DNA of 25,928 bases from Eimeria necatrix (Eukaryota > Apicomplexa > Conoidasida > Eucoccidiorida > Eimeriidae): positions 1-25,928 of the forward strand of contig NW_013654365.1 in assembly GCF_000499385.1 (NCBI RefSeq), given 5' to 3'. Shown one piece after another: positions 1-10,008 of the stretch (the first letter of the stretch is position 1; each line of letters starts with the position of its first letter). Made by a program: the position numbers and the translations under genes. The notes under the pieces were generated by a model, which did no database searches, was not told where the DNA came from, and was given only the letters and a program-made list of their open reading frames with translations.

Positions 1-481
1 CACGGTGGCTGGGTGGCTGGGTGGCTAGCTGGCTGGGTGGCTGGCTAGTTGGCTGGCTGGCTAGCTGGCTAGCTAGCTGGAATCGGCTAGGTAGCTGGCT
101 AGCTGGCTACCTAGCTAGCTTGCTAGCTAGCTGGCTAGTTAGCGAGCCTAGTTAGAGAGCCAGCGAACCAGCTGCCTAGCTAGCTAGCTGGCCAGCCAGC
201 CAGCTAGCCAGCTGGCTAGCCAATGAGCTAGCCAGCTAGGCAGCTAGCTAGCTAGCCAGCTAGGCAGCTAGCTGGCTAGCCAGCTAGGCAGCTAGCTAGC
301 TAGACAGCTAGGCAGCTAGCTAGCTAGCCAGCTAGGCAGCTAGCTAGCTAGCTAGCCACCCAACCAGCTAGCCACCCAGCTAGCTAGCCAGCCACCCACA
401 GCTAGCCAGCAACTGGCCAGCCAGCTAGCCAGCTAGCTAGCTGGCTAGCTGGCTAGCTAGCTAGCTAGCTAGCTAGCTGAC
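1..481. repeat. GCTA/CTAG tetranucleotide array (TTLL intron, open at left edge)
   Basis: This is a degenerate array of GCTA, GGCT and CTAG units, very rich in the palindrome GCTAGC. It starts immediately after the donor of TTLL exon 6 (minus strand, GAG|GTCAGC at 482/481) and runs to the window edge, so it is the 5' part of a TTLL intron whose acceptor lies outside. A second array of the same family fills TTLL intron 1 at 3840-4440. No coding evidence is seen. Confidence 0.85.
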
Positions 482-672
482 CTCGAGGAGCCAGGGCTTG
501 AGCTTGTGGTCGAGGAGAACATCAACTCCGAAGAGTTCGAAAGAAAGATCATTTCGGAATTTTTGGTTTTTGCAACTTTTGTAAATGTGCGCCAAAGAAG
601 GCTGAATGGCAATTAAAGTCTTCACCAACATGTCCCAAATGCTCGCCACCGCCTTCGAAGTGTCCCGCCCCT

Positions 673-732
<60 letters not shown>

Positions 733-826
733 GCAGCAGCAGCAGCGGCAGCAGGGGAGCAGCAGGTTTTTCGGTGAGCAGCAAGCGAAGGCAGCGAGCA
801 AAGCAAAGTGGTGCGAGGGTAAGTCC

Positions 827-882
<56 letters not shown>

Positions 883-1315
883 AGGACAAAAAGTGCAGCA
901 AAACAAAAACAACAAATGAAAGCTGAAGCAGCAACCTGGCAAAAAGCCCCTCATTCGAAAGCGCAAAAAAAGCGGAGAAGGAAAAAGGAGAAGTTGAAAG
1001 AAGGCAAAAAGAAAAAATAAAAAAAAATAAAAAAAAAGAAAAGAAAAGAAAGTGTGGGGCCCCACAGCAGCCTTGAGGCGCTGCAGCACGTGGCGGAGGC
1101 TCCTCTTGTGCCCCTCCGCGTCTTCTTGCGGACTTGCTGCCTGGCGAAACTCCTTTGCAAATTTATTAATTGAATAATTTGTTAAATGCATTTTCAAATC
1201 TTTCAAATTCGAAAAATGCGGCTTTTCGTAAAAGTGCGTCGCCAGACGCACCAGCCCCTCCCGGTGTACGTACACCTGCGCCCCAACGCACACGCTCCCC
1301 AACGCGCCGCCTTCC

Positions 1316-1381
<66 letters not shown>

Positions 1382-2443
1382 AGGCAGCAGCAGCAAAGGC
1401 AGCAGCAGTAGCTATTCTATTTTACCAGCAGCAGTGTTTATTTTATTTTCGAATTCACTCTCTTTTGTATTTTATTTTACTTTCCACTTATATTTGTTTA
1501 ATTTCGTGTTTTTATCTTTTTCAACTTCTTTTATCTTTTATCTTTTTTCTTTATTTGTTTAAAAGCAACAGTGCCTTTAAAGGCATTTATTTAAAAAGAA
1601 TTTAAAATTAATTTAAAACTTTTAAATTTATTTTTGAAAAGATTTATTTAAAGTCAATTTGAATATTCATTGCTGGTGTACATACACTCCAGCGAGTGGA
1701 GATTAAAATTCCAGTTTTTAGGGTTTAGGGTTTGCTCTCTAGGGTTTAGGGTTTACGCTCTAGGGTTTAGGGTTTGCGCTCTAGGGTTTAGGGTTTAAAG
1801 GGCTAAGAGCGCGGGCTCTAGTGTTTATAACTCAGGGTTTAGGGTTTAGGGTTTAGGGTTTAGGGTTTAGGGTTTGCGCTCTAGGGTTTAGGGTTTAAAG
1901 GGCTAAGAGCGCGGGCTCTAGTGTTTATAACTCAGGGTTTAGGGCTTAGGGTTTAGGGTTTAGGGTTTAGGGTTCAAAATGCCGTATTCCAGATTTCGAG
2001 AATTTAAAGCTCAGTGCCTACGGCCAAGACTTTAAAGCTCATGCTTAAGGGTCTAGCGTTTGCGGTTTAGGGTTTAGGGTTTAGGGTTTAGGGTTTAAGG
2101 TTTAGGGTTTAGGGTTTAGGGTTTAGGGTTTTTTGGGACCCTGAGGGGGTTGCAGCCGGCGAGGAGGACGTAAAGGCGGAGGTCGCCCTTGAGGCCTTGG
2201 AGCAGCAAGGGTTTGGAAATGTACTTTTGAACAACAACTCTTTCATTTAAATTTGAATTGGAATTTAAATTTGAATTTAAATTTGAATTTAAATTTAAAT
2301 TTGAATTTAAATTTGAATTTAAAATCAAATTTGAAATTCTTTTCGTCAAATAAATTCCTTTCCCCCGACTCCCGCCCTCCGGCTTCACGATGTACGTACA
2401 CCCCGCGTGCGCGCTGCTGTACGCCTTCAGCGCCCCTGCGTCT

Positions 2444-2509
<66 letters not shown>

Positions 2510-2967
2510 GTGGAGTGGGAAGCAGTGGCGAAAGCAGCAGCGGCAGGTTTGCAGGGCAGTAACAAGCAGCGGCAAAAGCAGCAGCAGCAGCAGCAGCAGC
2601 AGCACGAGAGCGGTAGAGTATGAAGCAGCAGCAGCAGCAGCAGCAGCGGCAGCAGCAGCAGCAGCAGCAGCAGCAGGTTTGCAGTGGAGTAAGAAGCAGC
2701 AGCGGCAGCAGCAGCAGCAGCAGCAGGTTTGCAGCAAAGCAAACAAATTAAACAAACAAAACAAATCAAGTAAGTAAAATAAATAAATAAAAGAAAATAA
2801 ATGAAATAAATAAACAAAATAAACAAAATACACAAAATAAATAAGTAAAACAGAAAATAAAATCAACAAAACAAGTAAACAAAATAAAATAAATTAATAA
2901 AATCAAATATAAATAAATAAATAAATAAATTAATTAATTAATTAATTAATCAAACAAATAAATAAAA

Positions 2968-3010
<43 letters not shown>

Positions 3011-4577
3011 ATAGTAAATTAAAAACCTGTTGGCAAAATGAAAGTGGGGGGGAAGAAGTTGTATTCCTCCGGGTAGTAAATTTGCATGCTTTGCAAAGTG
3101 CGGGCCAAAAAGTTTTTTCTGAAAAAAAATAAAATAGAAAAATAAAATAAAATAAATTAAATAAAATAAATAAAAATAAAAAGAAATAAAAGAATTTAAT
3201 TAATTAAATTCATTTAAATGAATTAAAAGAATTAAAAGACTTCCAGACATTCAAAAGAATTCCAAAAACGGAAATGAAATGATAAATATTCCTACTTTTA
3301 TGTGCTGTAGACACCCTCGAACCCAAACCCTAAACCCTAAACCCTAAACCCTACACCCTAGACCCTAAACCCTAAACCCTAAACCCTAAACCCTAAACCC
3401 TAAACCCTGACCGTGTGTTATGGCGTGAGTGCCAAGAAAGTGGTTTATCTTTTGGTAACCCCTAAACCCTAGCCCCGAAACCCTAAACCCTAGACCCTAA
3501 ACCCAAACCCTAAACCCTAAACCCTAAACCCTAAACCCTAAACCCTAAACCCTAAACCCTAAACCCTAAACCCTAAACCCTAAACCCTAACCTCGTGATG
3601 GCGTGAGTGCCAAGAAAGTGGTTTATCTTTTGGTAGGGTTTCATCGCCAGCAGCTGCTGCGGTGTCACTGCAGAGTCGCTCCAAAGAACATCCTGAATTA
3701 AAAACAAATTTATTTTTTATTTTTGTTTTTTATTTTATTTTTTATTTTGTTTTGTTTAATTTTATTTCATTTTTCTTTTATTTAATTCAGTTTTTTATTT
3801 CGGTTTATTTAATTTTGTTTCATTTTTGTTTTATTCAATTCTGCCAGCTACTTAGCCAGCTAGGTAGTGAGCTAGCTGGTTAGTGAGCTACCTAGCTAGC
3901 GAGCCAGCTAGCTAGCTAGCTAGCTAGCTAGCACACTAGCTAGCCCACTAGCTAGCCAGCTAGCTAGCTAGCTAGCTAGCGAGCCAGCTAGCTAGCTAGC
4001 CAGCCTGCGAGCCATCTAGCCATCTAGCCAGCTAGCCAGCTAGCTAGTTAGCTTGCTGGGTGGCGATATGGGTGTCTAGTGGACTGGCTAGCTGGCTAGC
4101 TGGTTGGCTAGCTAGCTAGCTCGACACCTCGGTGGCTCGCTGCGTAGGCACCTGACCAGCTAGCTAACCAGCCAGCTAGCTAGCTAGCTAGCTAGCTAGT
4201 TAGCTAATTACAGCAGCTAGCTAGCCAGCTAGCCAGCTAGCCAGATGCTAGCCAGCTAGTTAGCTGGCTAGCTAGCTGACAAACAACTGGCTAGCTACCT
4301 GGCTAGCTCTCTGGCTAGCTAGCTAGCCAGCTAGCCAGCTAGCTAGCCAGCTAGCCAGCTAGCCAGCTAGCCAGCTAGATAGCTAGCCAGCTAGATAGCT
4401 AGCCAGCTAGCCAGCTAGCTAGCTAGCTGCTGGTTGAGTGGCTAGCTAGCCATACCCAGTCCTGGCTGTCCTGGGGGCATTCTTCCCAGCCGGGAAAGCT
4501 GCTGCAGACTTTTCGAATTAATTTATATTTCGTCGAAGACAAGCAGTACAACACTTTCGACTTCTTCTTCTTCACCC

Positions 4578-4648
<71 letters not shown>

Positions 4649-4789
4649 ACTGTCGCCGCCAGCTCCTCTGCTGCTGCTGCTGCTAGTTTCTCGCGGGGAG
4701 TCGCTTCTGCTGCTGTTGCTGCTGCAGAGGGTTCTGGTGCTGCACCGCGGATCGAATTTGCTGCAGCTGGGGATAGTTCCACACTGTTA

Positions 4790-4826
<37 letters not shown>

Positions 4827-4998
4827 TTGATTCGTTTGCTGCTGTGGAGTGGCTGATTCTAGGCTCCGCTACTATTGCTGCTGCTGCTGCTGCTGCTGCT
4901 GCTTCTGCTGCTGTTATTCGCTCATTCGAATCTGCTGCTACTGCCGTTGCTGCGGCCTCTGTGTCCACACTGGTACTTGCTGCAGCTACTTCTGCTGC

Positions 4999-5031
<33 letters not shown>

Positions 5032-5227
5032 TGCCTGCGTATCAGCATACGCCGCAGGTGCTGCAGCTGCTGCCTGCGCATCAGCATTTGCTGCAGCTGC
5101 AGCAGCAGCAGCAGCAGCAGCAGCTGCTGCTGCTGCAGTCGCCTCGCGGTTTTGTGGTTTGTTTCCTTCTGCGTCGCGCTGACCAAACGCTTTGAATATA
5201 TTGCTGGGGCAAACAGCGCTTTGGGGT

Positions 5228-5261
<34 letters not shown>

Positions 5262-5370
5262 GAGTTGCAAGATGCTGCTGCTTCCCTCTGCGGGTCTGTC
5301 TTGCTGCTGCTGCTGCTGCATTTGCTGCTCCTTCTGGATCGCCCGGGGGCCTCTCAGCCGCGGCGTGCAT
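482..5370 (-). CDS. Tubulin tyrosine ligase-like protein (TTLL6/13-type tubulin polyglutamylase), partial, 6 exons
   Basis: Probable ATP-grasp ligase that adds glutamate chains to tubulin tails. Minus-strand exons: 5370-4456, 3692-3592, 3118-3027, 2441-2140, 1275-1066 and 670-482. They join in phase with GT-AG introns to 603 codons and continue off the left edge. Family motifs appear in order: KKKKSKVLY (about residue 267), DVLWSD (306), KINHF (325), KNFLAR and FFPPTFILP (340-368), TYIVKPEGGSRGKGIYL (about 385), QKYISKPLL and DLRLYVLL (441-463), EGLVRLAT (476), HLTNYSINK (500), and ELFGVDVLLDHKLKPWLLE at the end. These match animal TTLL6/TTLL13 closely. The next block (about EVNxSPS) should be in the following exon. 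The N-terminal 260 residues are poly-Ala/poly-Ser low complexity. An Asn/Leu-rich insert of about 30 residues (about 405-437) splits the ATP-grasp domain. ATG 5370 is the first in-frame Met, but a spliced upstream leader is possible. Confidence 0.9.
671..882. repeat. CAG triplet arrays in TTLL intron 5
   Basis: CAG runs lie at about 671-745 and 831-882 on the plus strand. On the transcribed strand they are CTG. The first ends exactly at the acceptor CTGCAG|GGG of TTLL exon 6, so a CUG tract occupies the usual polypyrimidine position. The remaining intron (to 1065) is A-rich on the plus strand. Confidence 0.85.
1318..1420. repeat. CAG triplet array in TTLL intron 4
   Basis: A CAG run with AAAGGCAGCAG interruptions lies just upstream (transcript sense) of TTLL exon 5. 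It is followed at 1430-1670 by an AT-rich stretch with no coding signal. Confidence 0.85.
1716..2134. repeat. Interstitial telomere-like (TTTAGGG)n arrays with a 100-base duplicated unit
   Basis: TTTAGGG repeats are broken by short unique pieces. A block at about 1761-1844 recurs at 1861-1944 with period 100, identical by eye, and includes the unique core GGCTAAGAGCGCGGGCTCTA. The array lies inside TTLL intron 4 (2139-1276) and begins within a few bases of the donor AGG|GTCCC. Confidence 0.9.
2248..2330 (-). repeat. AAATTTGAATTT repeat inside TTLL exon 4, coding for a Leu/Asn/Ser run
   Basis: A 12-base AT-rich repeat continues in frame through exon 4. It has no internal stop and no usable GT donor, so it is translated as an LNSN-type insert between the GKGIYL motif and the QKYISKPL motif of the ATP-grasp fold. 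Confidence 0.75.
2442..2735. repeat. CAG triplet arrays in TTLL intron 3
   Basis: Several CAG runs are separated by short unique pieces (GTGGAGTGGGAAGCAGTGG and similar). The run starting at 2442 abuts the exon 4 acceptor CTGCAG|AC. Further upstream in the intron (2740-3020) the sequence is AAAT and AAAC repeats. Confidence 0.85.
2878..3014. repeat. AAAT tetranucleotide array
   Basis: Nearly pure AAAT units, with a short ATTA stretch at about 2930-2950, form the donor-proximal part of TTLL intron 3, just after exon 3. Confidence 0.9.
3320..3592. repeat. Interstitial telomere-like (AAACCCT)n arrays in TTLL intron 2
   Basis: Two AAACCCT arrays (about 3325-3410 and 3460-3591) are separated by a piece copied from exon 2. 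On the transcript strand the array reads TTTAGGG, and its first GT is the donor of exon 2 (ACGAG|GTTAGGG at 3592/3591). Confidence 0.9.
3421..3457 (-). pseudogene. Partial duplicate of TTLL exon 2 stranded inside telomere-like repeats
   Basis: Thirty-seven bases are identical to 3599-3635, which encode the conserved YQKINHFLGTHA part of TTLL exon 2. The copy lies between two AAACCCT arrays, lacks the rest of the exon and a matching splice context, and is therefore a non-functional fragment. Confidence 0.85.
3840..4440. repeat. GCTA/CTAG tetranucleotide array in TTLL intron 1
   Basis: This is the same degenerate GCTA/GGCTA family as at 1-481. It fills most of intron 1 (4455-3693) between the donor TGG|GTATGG and the acceptor TTCAG|GAT. 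The acceptor-side remainder (3700-3840) is T-rich on the plus strand. Confidence 0.9.
4576..5310 (-). repeat. CTG/CAG arrays encoding poly-Ser and poly-Ala in TTLL exon 1
   Basis: CTG runs on the plus strand are read on the minus strand as AGC (Ser) near 4576-4650 and as GCA (Ala) through most of 4690-5090. At 5095-5125 the plus strand switches from CTG to CAG, yet the minus-strand reading stays Ala because GCT replaces GCA. These runs make up most of the TTLL N-terminal extension. Confidence 0.85.
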
Positions 5371-5444
5371 TCTTGAGGAAGGCAAAAGGTTTTAAATTGA
5401 AATGAAATTAAAAATAAATAAATTAAATGAAGTGACGAAGAAGC

Positions 5445-6098
5445 TGCGCCTTGTGGGTGGCGCAGGCACACCGCTGGGGTGTACAGGCAGCTCGCGGCGC
5501 CCGCAGCAGCTGCTGCTGCGGAGGCGGAAAAGAAAAGAAGAAAATTCTCAGAAAAGGAATTAAATGAAATAAAATTGCATTTTAAATTCAAAGAAATAAT
5601 TCAAATTACTCAAAGTTGAACTCCGGAAGAGGCAGCCTCGAAAGCTGGCGGTGGAAGCCCCCGGTGGAGGTCACTCTGGGGGGTTCGGAATGAACGCGTT
5701 GTTTCCTCTTTGGCTCTTTTTAAAAGCCACTTTTGAAGATTAATTCTTCTTTTTAATTTTAAAAAGCATTTATTGGAAGAAACTTTCTTTCGAAAACACT
5801 TATCTGCAAAAACAGGAACGAAGCGTCGACTTGAAAGGCTCCGGAAGACCTGCGGTTTCTGCTGCGGCCCCGGGGCCGAACTGGAGATCAAATGGAGAAG
5901 AGGCTTCTGAATTGCATTCTGTTTGAAAATAAATTAAATAAATTCAAAGTTAAGAATAAATGAATTCAATTCGAGGCTTCAGTTTTTGAAACCCGGCGGT
6001 GCAGGGTCGCGGCGCCTCCCGGGTGTATCGACAGCCGGATCAACTTGCACAGCTTTCCAACTCGGCGGAATCTCGCGAAGAAATTCATTTTTTTGCTT
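5445..6098 (-). CDS. Probable exons upstream of TTLL (5' exons of TTLL or a separate small gene)
   Basis: No family is recognised. Four GC-rich islands in AT-rich DNA can be chained on the minus strand. About 6098-6004 reads REIPPSWKAVQVDPAVDTPG and ends CCG G|GTTTC. The next starts near 5913 after TTCAG, reads EASSPFDLQFGPG and has possible donors GCAG|GTCTTCC or CTTC|GTTCC. About 5728-5614 contains TGGFHRQLSRLPLPEFNF and ends TTTGA|GTAATT. 5521-5445 has a strong pyrimidine tract before CCGCAG and contains RRELPVHPSGVPAPPTRRSF. Successive phases agree (1, 1, 2). Phase 0 at the last donor could continue into TTLL exon 1 only through an internal acceptor (CTGAG|AGG), so linkage to TTLL is unproven. 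No start codon was found for the first segment. Confidence 0.4.
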
Positions 6099-6371
6099 TT
6101 TAAAACAAATAAAAGAATAAAAGGAGAAATTAATTGCTTTAGAAGGAAGAAAGAAGCTGAAAATCCGAACAAATCGCCAAACTGAACTGCAGTGGTCGAG
6201 AACTACTCCTGGGCTCAACTTGAACAAAAAGCGAATCAAACGAATCCGCAAAGAAGAGCGCTGGAGGGGGTTTTAATTTCTTTTATTTTTTGCTTTTTAA
6301 AACCAAAAGAATTAAATAAATAAAAACAAAAATAAAAATAAAAATAAAAATCTAAAAAGACAAAATGGCTG

Positions 6372-7560
6372 CTAAACGAACCACGCGAGGCCCAGCAGCA
6401 GCAAAGTCACGAGGGGCGGACAAATGAGGGAAAAATAAATCCAAATCCTGAAAGACAAATCATTTGAAAATTTGAATATTTAATTTAATTTAATTTAATT
6501 TAATTTAATTTAATTTAATTTAATTTAATTAATTAATTCAAAAATGCCATTTAGAGATTTAAAGAGTTTAAATAATAAATAATTAAATGAATTAAAATGG
6601 ATTTAATTCATTAAATTAATTAATTCAAAAATGCATTTAAAGATTTAAAAGTTTAAATAAATAATTTAGTTTAAAAGACTCACCAGGGACTTGTTTTTTT
6701 TTCTTTCTTTTCCTCCTTCGCAACCAGCTCTTCCTGCAAATAAAATAACAAATAAAATAAACAAAATAAACAAAATATATCAAATTAATTAAATAATTAA
6801 ATTAAATTAAATTAAATTAATTAAATTAATTTAATTAATTATTTATTTCACCTTCTCCTCTTCTGAGTACTCCGGGTTTACATACTTTGGCCCCTCAGCT
6901 GCTTCTTCGGGCCTCCACGTGGGCCGCAAGTCCTTTAAAATAAAAAAATAAATAAATAAATAAATAAATAATTAATTAATTAATTAATTAATTAATTAAT
7001 TAATTAATTAATTAATTAATTAATTAATTAATTAGGAGAAATGGTTTATTTGTTTGTTACACAAGCTGCAAAAGCTTGAATTTTTTTTTGAGTTTCTTTT
7101 TCATTTAATTTAATATAATTTAATATAATTTAATTTAGTTTAATTTAATTTTAATTCAATTTAATTACAACATAGCATTTATTAAATTAAATTAAATTGG
7201 ATTAATCTGAATTAAATTCATTACAATTAAATTAAAATAATTAAAGCAAATTAAATTAATTGAATTATGTTAATTAACTAAATTAAATTAAGTTAAATTA
7301 AATTAATTAAATCAAATCAATTAAATTAAATTAAACAAATTAAATTAAATTAATTAAATTAATTAAATTAAATTCTTTTAACTTTTTATTTGCAAAAGAC
7401 CTCGGGGGATATCTTCGGGGGCGGGATCTCGAGGACTTCTTTTTCTTCTTTTTGAATTTCTTTTTTAATTTCTTTTTTTATTTCTTTTTCAATTTCTTTT
7501 TTTTTCTTTTCAAATTCTCTTTCCTTTTCTCGACTCCTCCGTCGCTCTTCCGCTGCCTCC

Positions 7561-7599
<39 letters not shown>

Positions 7600-7892
7600 A
7601 GTTCAAAAAATAATTTCAATTTTGGTTTCATTTAATTTTAATTTTAATTTTATTTTTCTTTACTTCTTCAGATGGGCCTCTCTCTGGGGGGCTCGGGGGC
7701 CCCACAATCTGCAGCAGTTGGAATAAATTAAATTCAATTTAATTTATTTAATTTATTTTATTCAAATTTTATTTTTTAAAAAAAGCAGCAAAGCAGCAAC
7801 ACAGAAGCGGGAAAGCGGCAGCAAAGCAACAGCACAGCAGCAGCAAAGCATAGCAGCAGCAGAAGCAGCAGCAGCAGCACCAAAGCAGCAAC

Positions 7893-7942
<50 letters not shown>

Positions 7943-8369
7943 GGGCCCCACCACCTCCTCTTCTTCTTCTTCTGGCGTTTCTCTTTCTTCCTTTTCTGCT
8001 TTTGCTGCAGCAGCAGCTTCGGCTTCTTCTGCTGCTTCTGCTTCCTCTTCTTTTTCTTTTTCTTTTTCCTCTTTTTCTTTTTCTTTTTCTTCTTTTTCTT
8101 TTTCTTTTTCTTTTTCTTCTTTTTCTGTTTCTTTTTCTTCTTCTTCTTTTTCCTTTTCTTCTTCTTCTTCTGCTTCCCTTTCCTCTGCAGCAATTCGTTC
8201 TTCTGCTGCAGCAGCAGCAGGAAGCACGTGCTGCTGCTGCTGCTGCTGCGCCTTTTGCTGCAGTTCTTCTTTTTCTTCTTTTGCTGCTTCTTCAAAAATC
8301 TTTTCTTCTGCTGCTTCTCCTTTTCCCTGCGGCCCCACAGGAACCGGAAACGGTATTATCTGCACCTGC

Positions 8370-8417
<48 letters not shown>

Positions 8418-8820
8418 TTGCGGTGCTCCTCAGGGGCTGCTGCGGGGGGAACTGAGCAGCAGAAGCAGCAGAGCAGCAAGCAGCAGCAGCAGACCTTCTT
8501 CGACGACAATGACTTTCTTTTTTCCGGGAGCACAAGGGGCTGTTTTTAAAGAAAGAAAAATAAAAGAAAAAGAATTGATTGCTTCTTGAACTGCTGCTGC
8601 TCACCGCCCTGCTGCTGCTGCTGCTGCTCGAGAACTTCTTCAGTTTCGCTTTTTATGTCTTTTGCGTTTTTGCGAATTTGCTTCGACAGCTTGGCCTGGC
8701 TTTCGGGTGTCTGCGCAGACACCGCAGCGGCGTTCAAGTTGGAGGCGCACCTGGAGCTGCTCGCGTTCTCTGCGGATCATTTCTGAATTTGTTTGAAATA
8801 AAGGAATTAAATAAATAAAA

Positions 8821-8855
<35 letters not shown>

Positions 8856-9404
8856 AACAATTGTTTAAACTTCAACACAAACCTTTAATGCTTTCGTCAG
8901 TGACCCATTTCTGGTCTTCGCGCAGCAAATTCAACACCAGGGCGCCGCCCACGGCGCCCTCCAGCGCCCGGCGAGTGCGCTGCGAGTTCGCCGCCAAAAG
9001 TCCCATTTCCTGAATTTAAAAAAAGCAAAAAGAAATAAAATGCAAAAAAGAATTCAAAAAGAATTCAAAAACTCTTTTTTTCCACCTGCAACAGCCGAGA
9101 TCGCTCGGCTTTCAGCCGCGCCGACCAGTCGCGGCACGGCAGCCTCGCAGCTTCCCCTGAGGGAATTCGCGCCGATCTTTCCACTTTTGCAATTCAAATT
9201 CAAATTCAAATTCAAATTATTCAAAAATATTCAAAATTAATCACCAGCAAACTCTGCAGAGTTCGAAAGGCCCGAAGAAAGCTCCGAAAAAGCGCTTTCT
9301 CCCCCGAGTTTCCGGCCCGACCCGCGGCCGCGCCGGCGCTCCGCGCCGAGCGAAAACTCCAAACGAGAAGCAAATAAACAACAAATCAGAAATAAAACAA
9401 TCAT
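6372..9404 (-). CDS. Unrecognised 488-residue secretory-route protein: signal peptide, Gln/Glu/Lys-rich middle, C-terminal hydrophobic segment; 10 exons
   Basis: I recognise no family. Minus-strand exons: 9404-9245, 9156-9086, 9009-8883, 8769-8605, 8451-7955, 7708-7664, 7595-7401, 6932-6852, 6733-6684 and 6447-6372. Every junction is GT-AG with matching phase, and the total is 489 codons with TAG at 6374-6372. The first ATG opens a signal-peptide-like MIVLFLICCLFASRLEF. Residues 55-140 look globular (RDWSARLKAERSRLL, REDQKWVTDESIK). Residues about 140-420 are Gln runs and Glu/Lys repeats, probably coiled coil or disordered. Exon 8 carries the non-repetitive LRPTWRPEEAAEGPKYVNPE. The end (464-487, WIWIYFSLICPPLVTLLLLG) is a single hydrophobic helix followed directly by the stop. 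This suggests a type I membrane protein without a tail, or a GPI-attachment signal. The CCGCAG acceptor of exon 4 was chosen because the nearer TTCAG leads into a frame that stops. Confidence 0.65.
6474..7385. repeat. TTTAA/ATTA/TTAAAT low-complexity DNA in introns
   Basis: TTTAA units (6478-6535), ATTA units (about 6970-7034) and TTAAAT-type repeats (7100-7380) fill three introns of the preceding gene. Only the short exons 6684-6733 and 6852-6932 stand out as GC-rich islands. Confidence 0.85.
8810..8856. repeat. AAAT tetranucleotide array
   Basis: Short AAAT run in the intron between exons 3 and 4 of the minus-strand secretory-route gene. Confidence 0.85.
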
Positions 9405-9767
9405 TCTTCACTCGGGGCTTTATTTCAAATTCAAATTCCCAAAAAAACTGAAAAGCTTTTCAGTTCGTTCAGAATTCAAAAACCCGCTTTTCGGGTGTAT
9501 CGACACCTCCGGGAACGCGCCGCCGGGGCAAGCGCCGGCAACTGTTCAGAAAAAACGTTTTGTTCCTCTTTTTGTCTTCTTTGAGGTTCTTTTCAAGTTC
9601 AAACATCACTTTTCACTTATTTAAACTCCTCTGGCCTTTAAAAAACATAAAAGGATCTACAAATGGGAACCGATCCTTTCCAACGATCAAGTGCAGAAAA
9701 CGCTCCGGTTCAACACTGCAGCAGCTGCAGCACAGCAGCAGCTGCAGCACAGCAGCACGAACTTGCT

Positions 9768-9809
<42 letters not shown>

Positions 9810-9955
9810 CAGCTGCATCTGTCGGCAGCGCCGGCAGCCGCGGCGGGTCGCAGCGTCGATTGTTGCGGACTTTTTTTTCTTTTTGAACTTTCGAAGAAAT
9901 TAAAAGTATTTTTATTTCTTTATTTTCTTTCAAAAGCCTTTTTGGCCCGCGCTGC

Positions 9956-10008
<53 letters not shown>

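Noticed and set aside
473..934. 153-residue minus-strand reading with long Ala and Leu runs, taken as a complete gene
   Set aside because: Only its last 63 codons (670-482) match TTLL. The rest is CAG repeat and intron read in frame.
7762..8295. Lys-rich minus-strand ORF of 177 residues
   Set aside because: It is the frame shadow of the Glu/Lys repeat in exon 8451-7955 of the ten-exon gene; that frame alone joins in phase to its neighbours.
8728..8768. 40-base intron within exon 4 of the ten-exon gene (CAG|GTGCGC to GCGCAG|ACA)
   Set aside because: Too short for a normal intron; using the CCGCAG acceptor at 8770 gives an open, phase-compatible exon without it.
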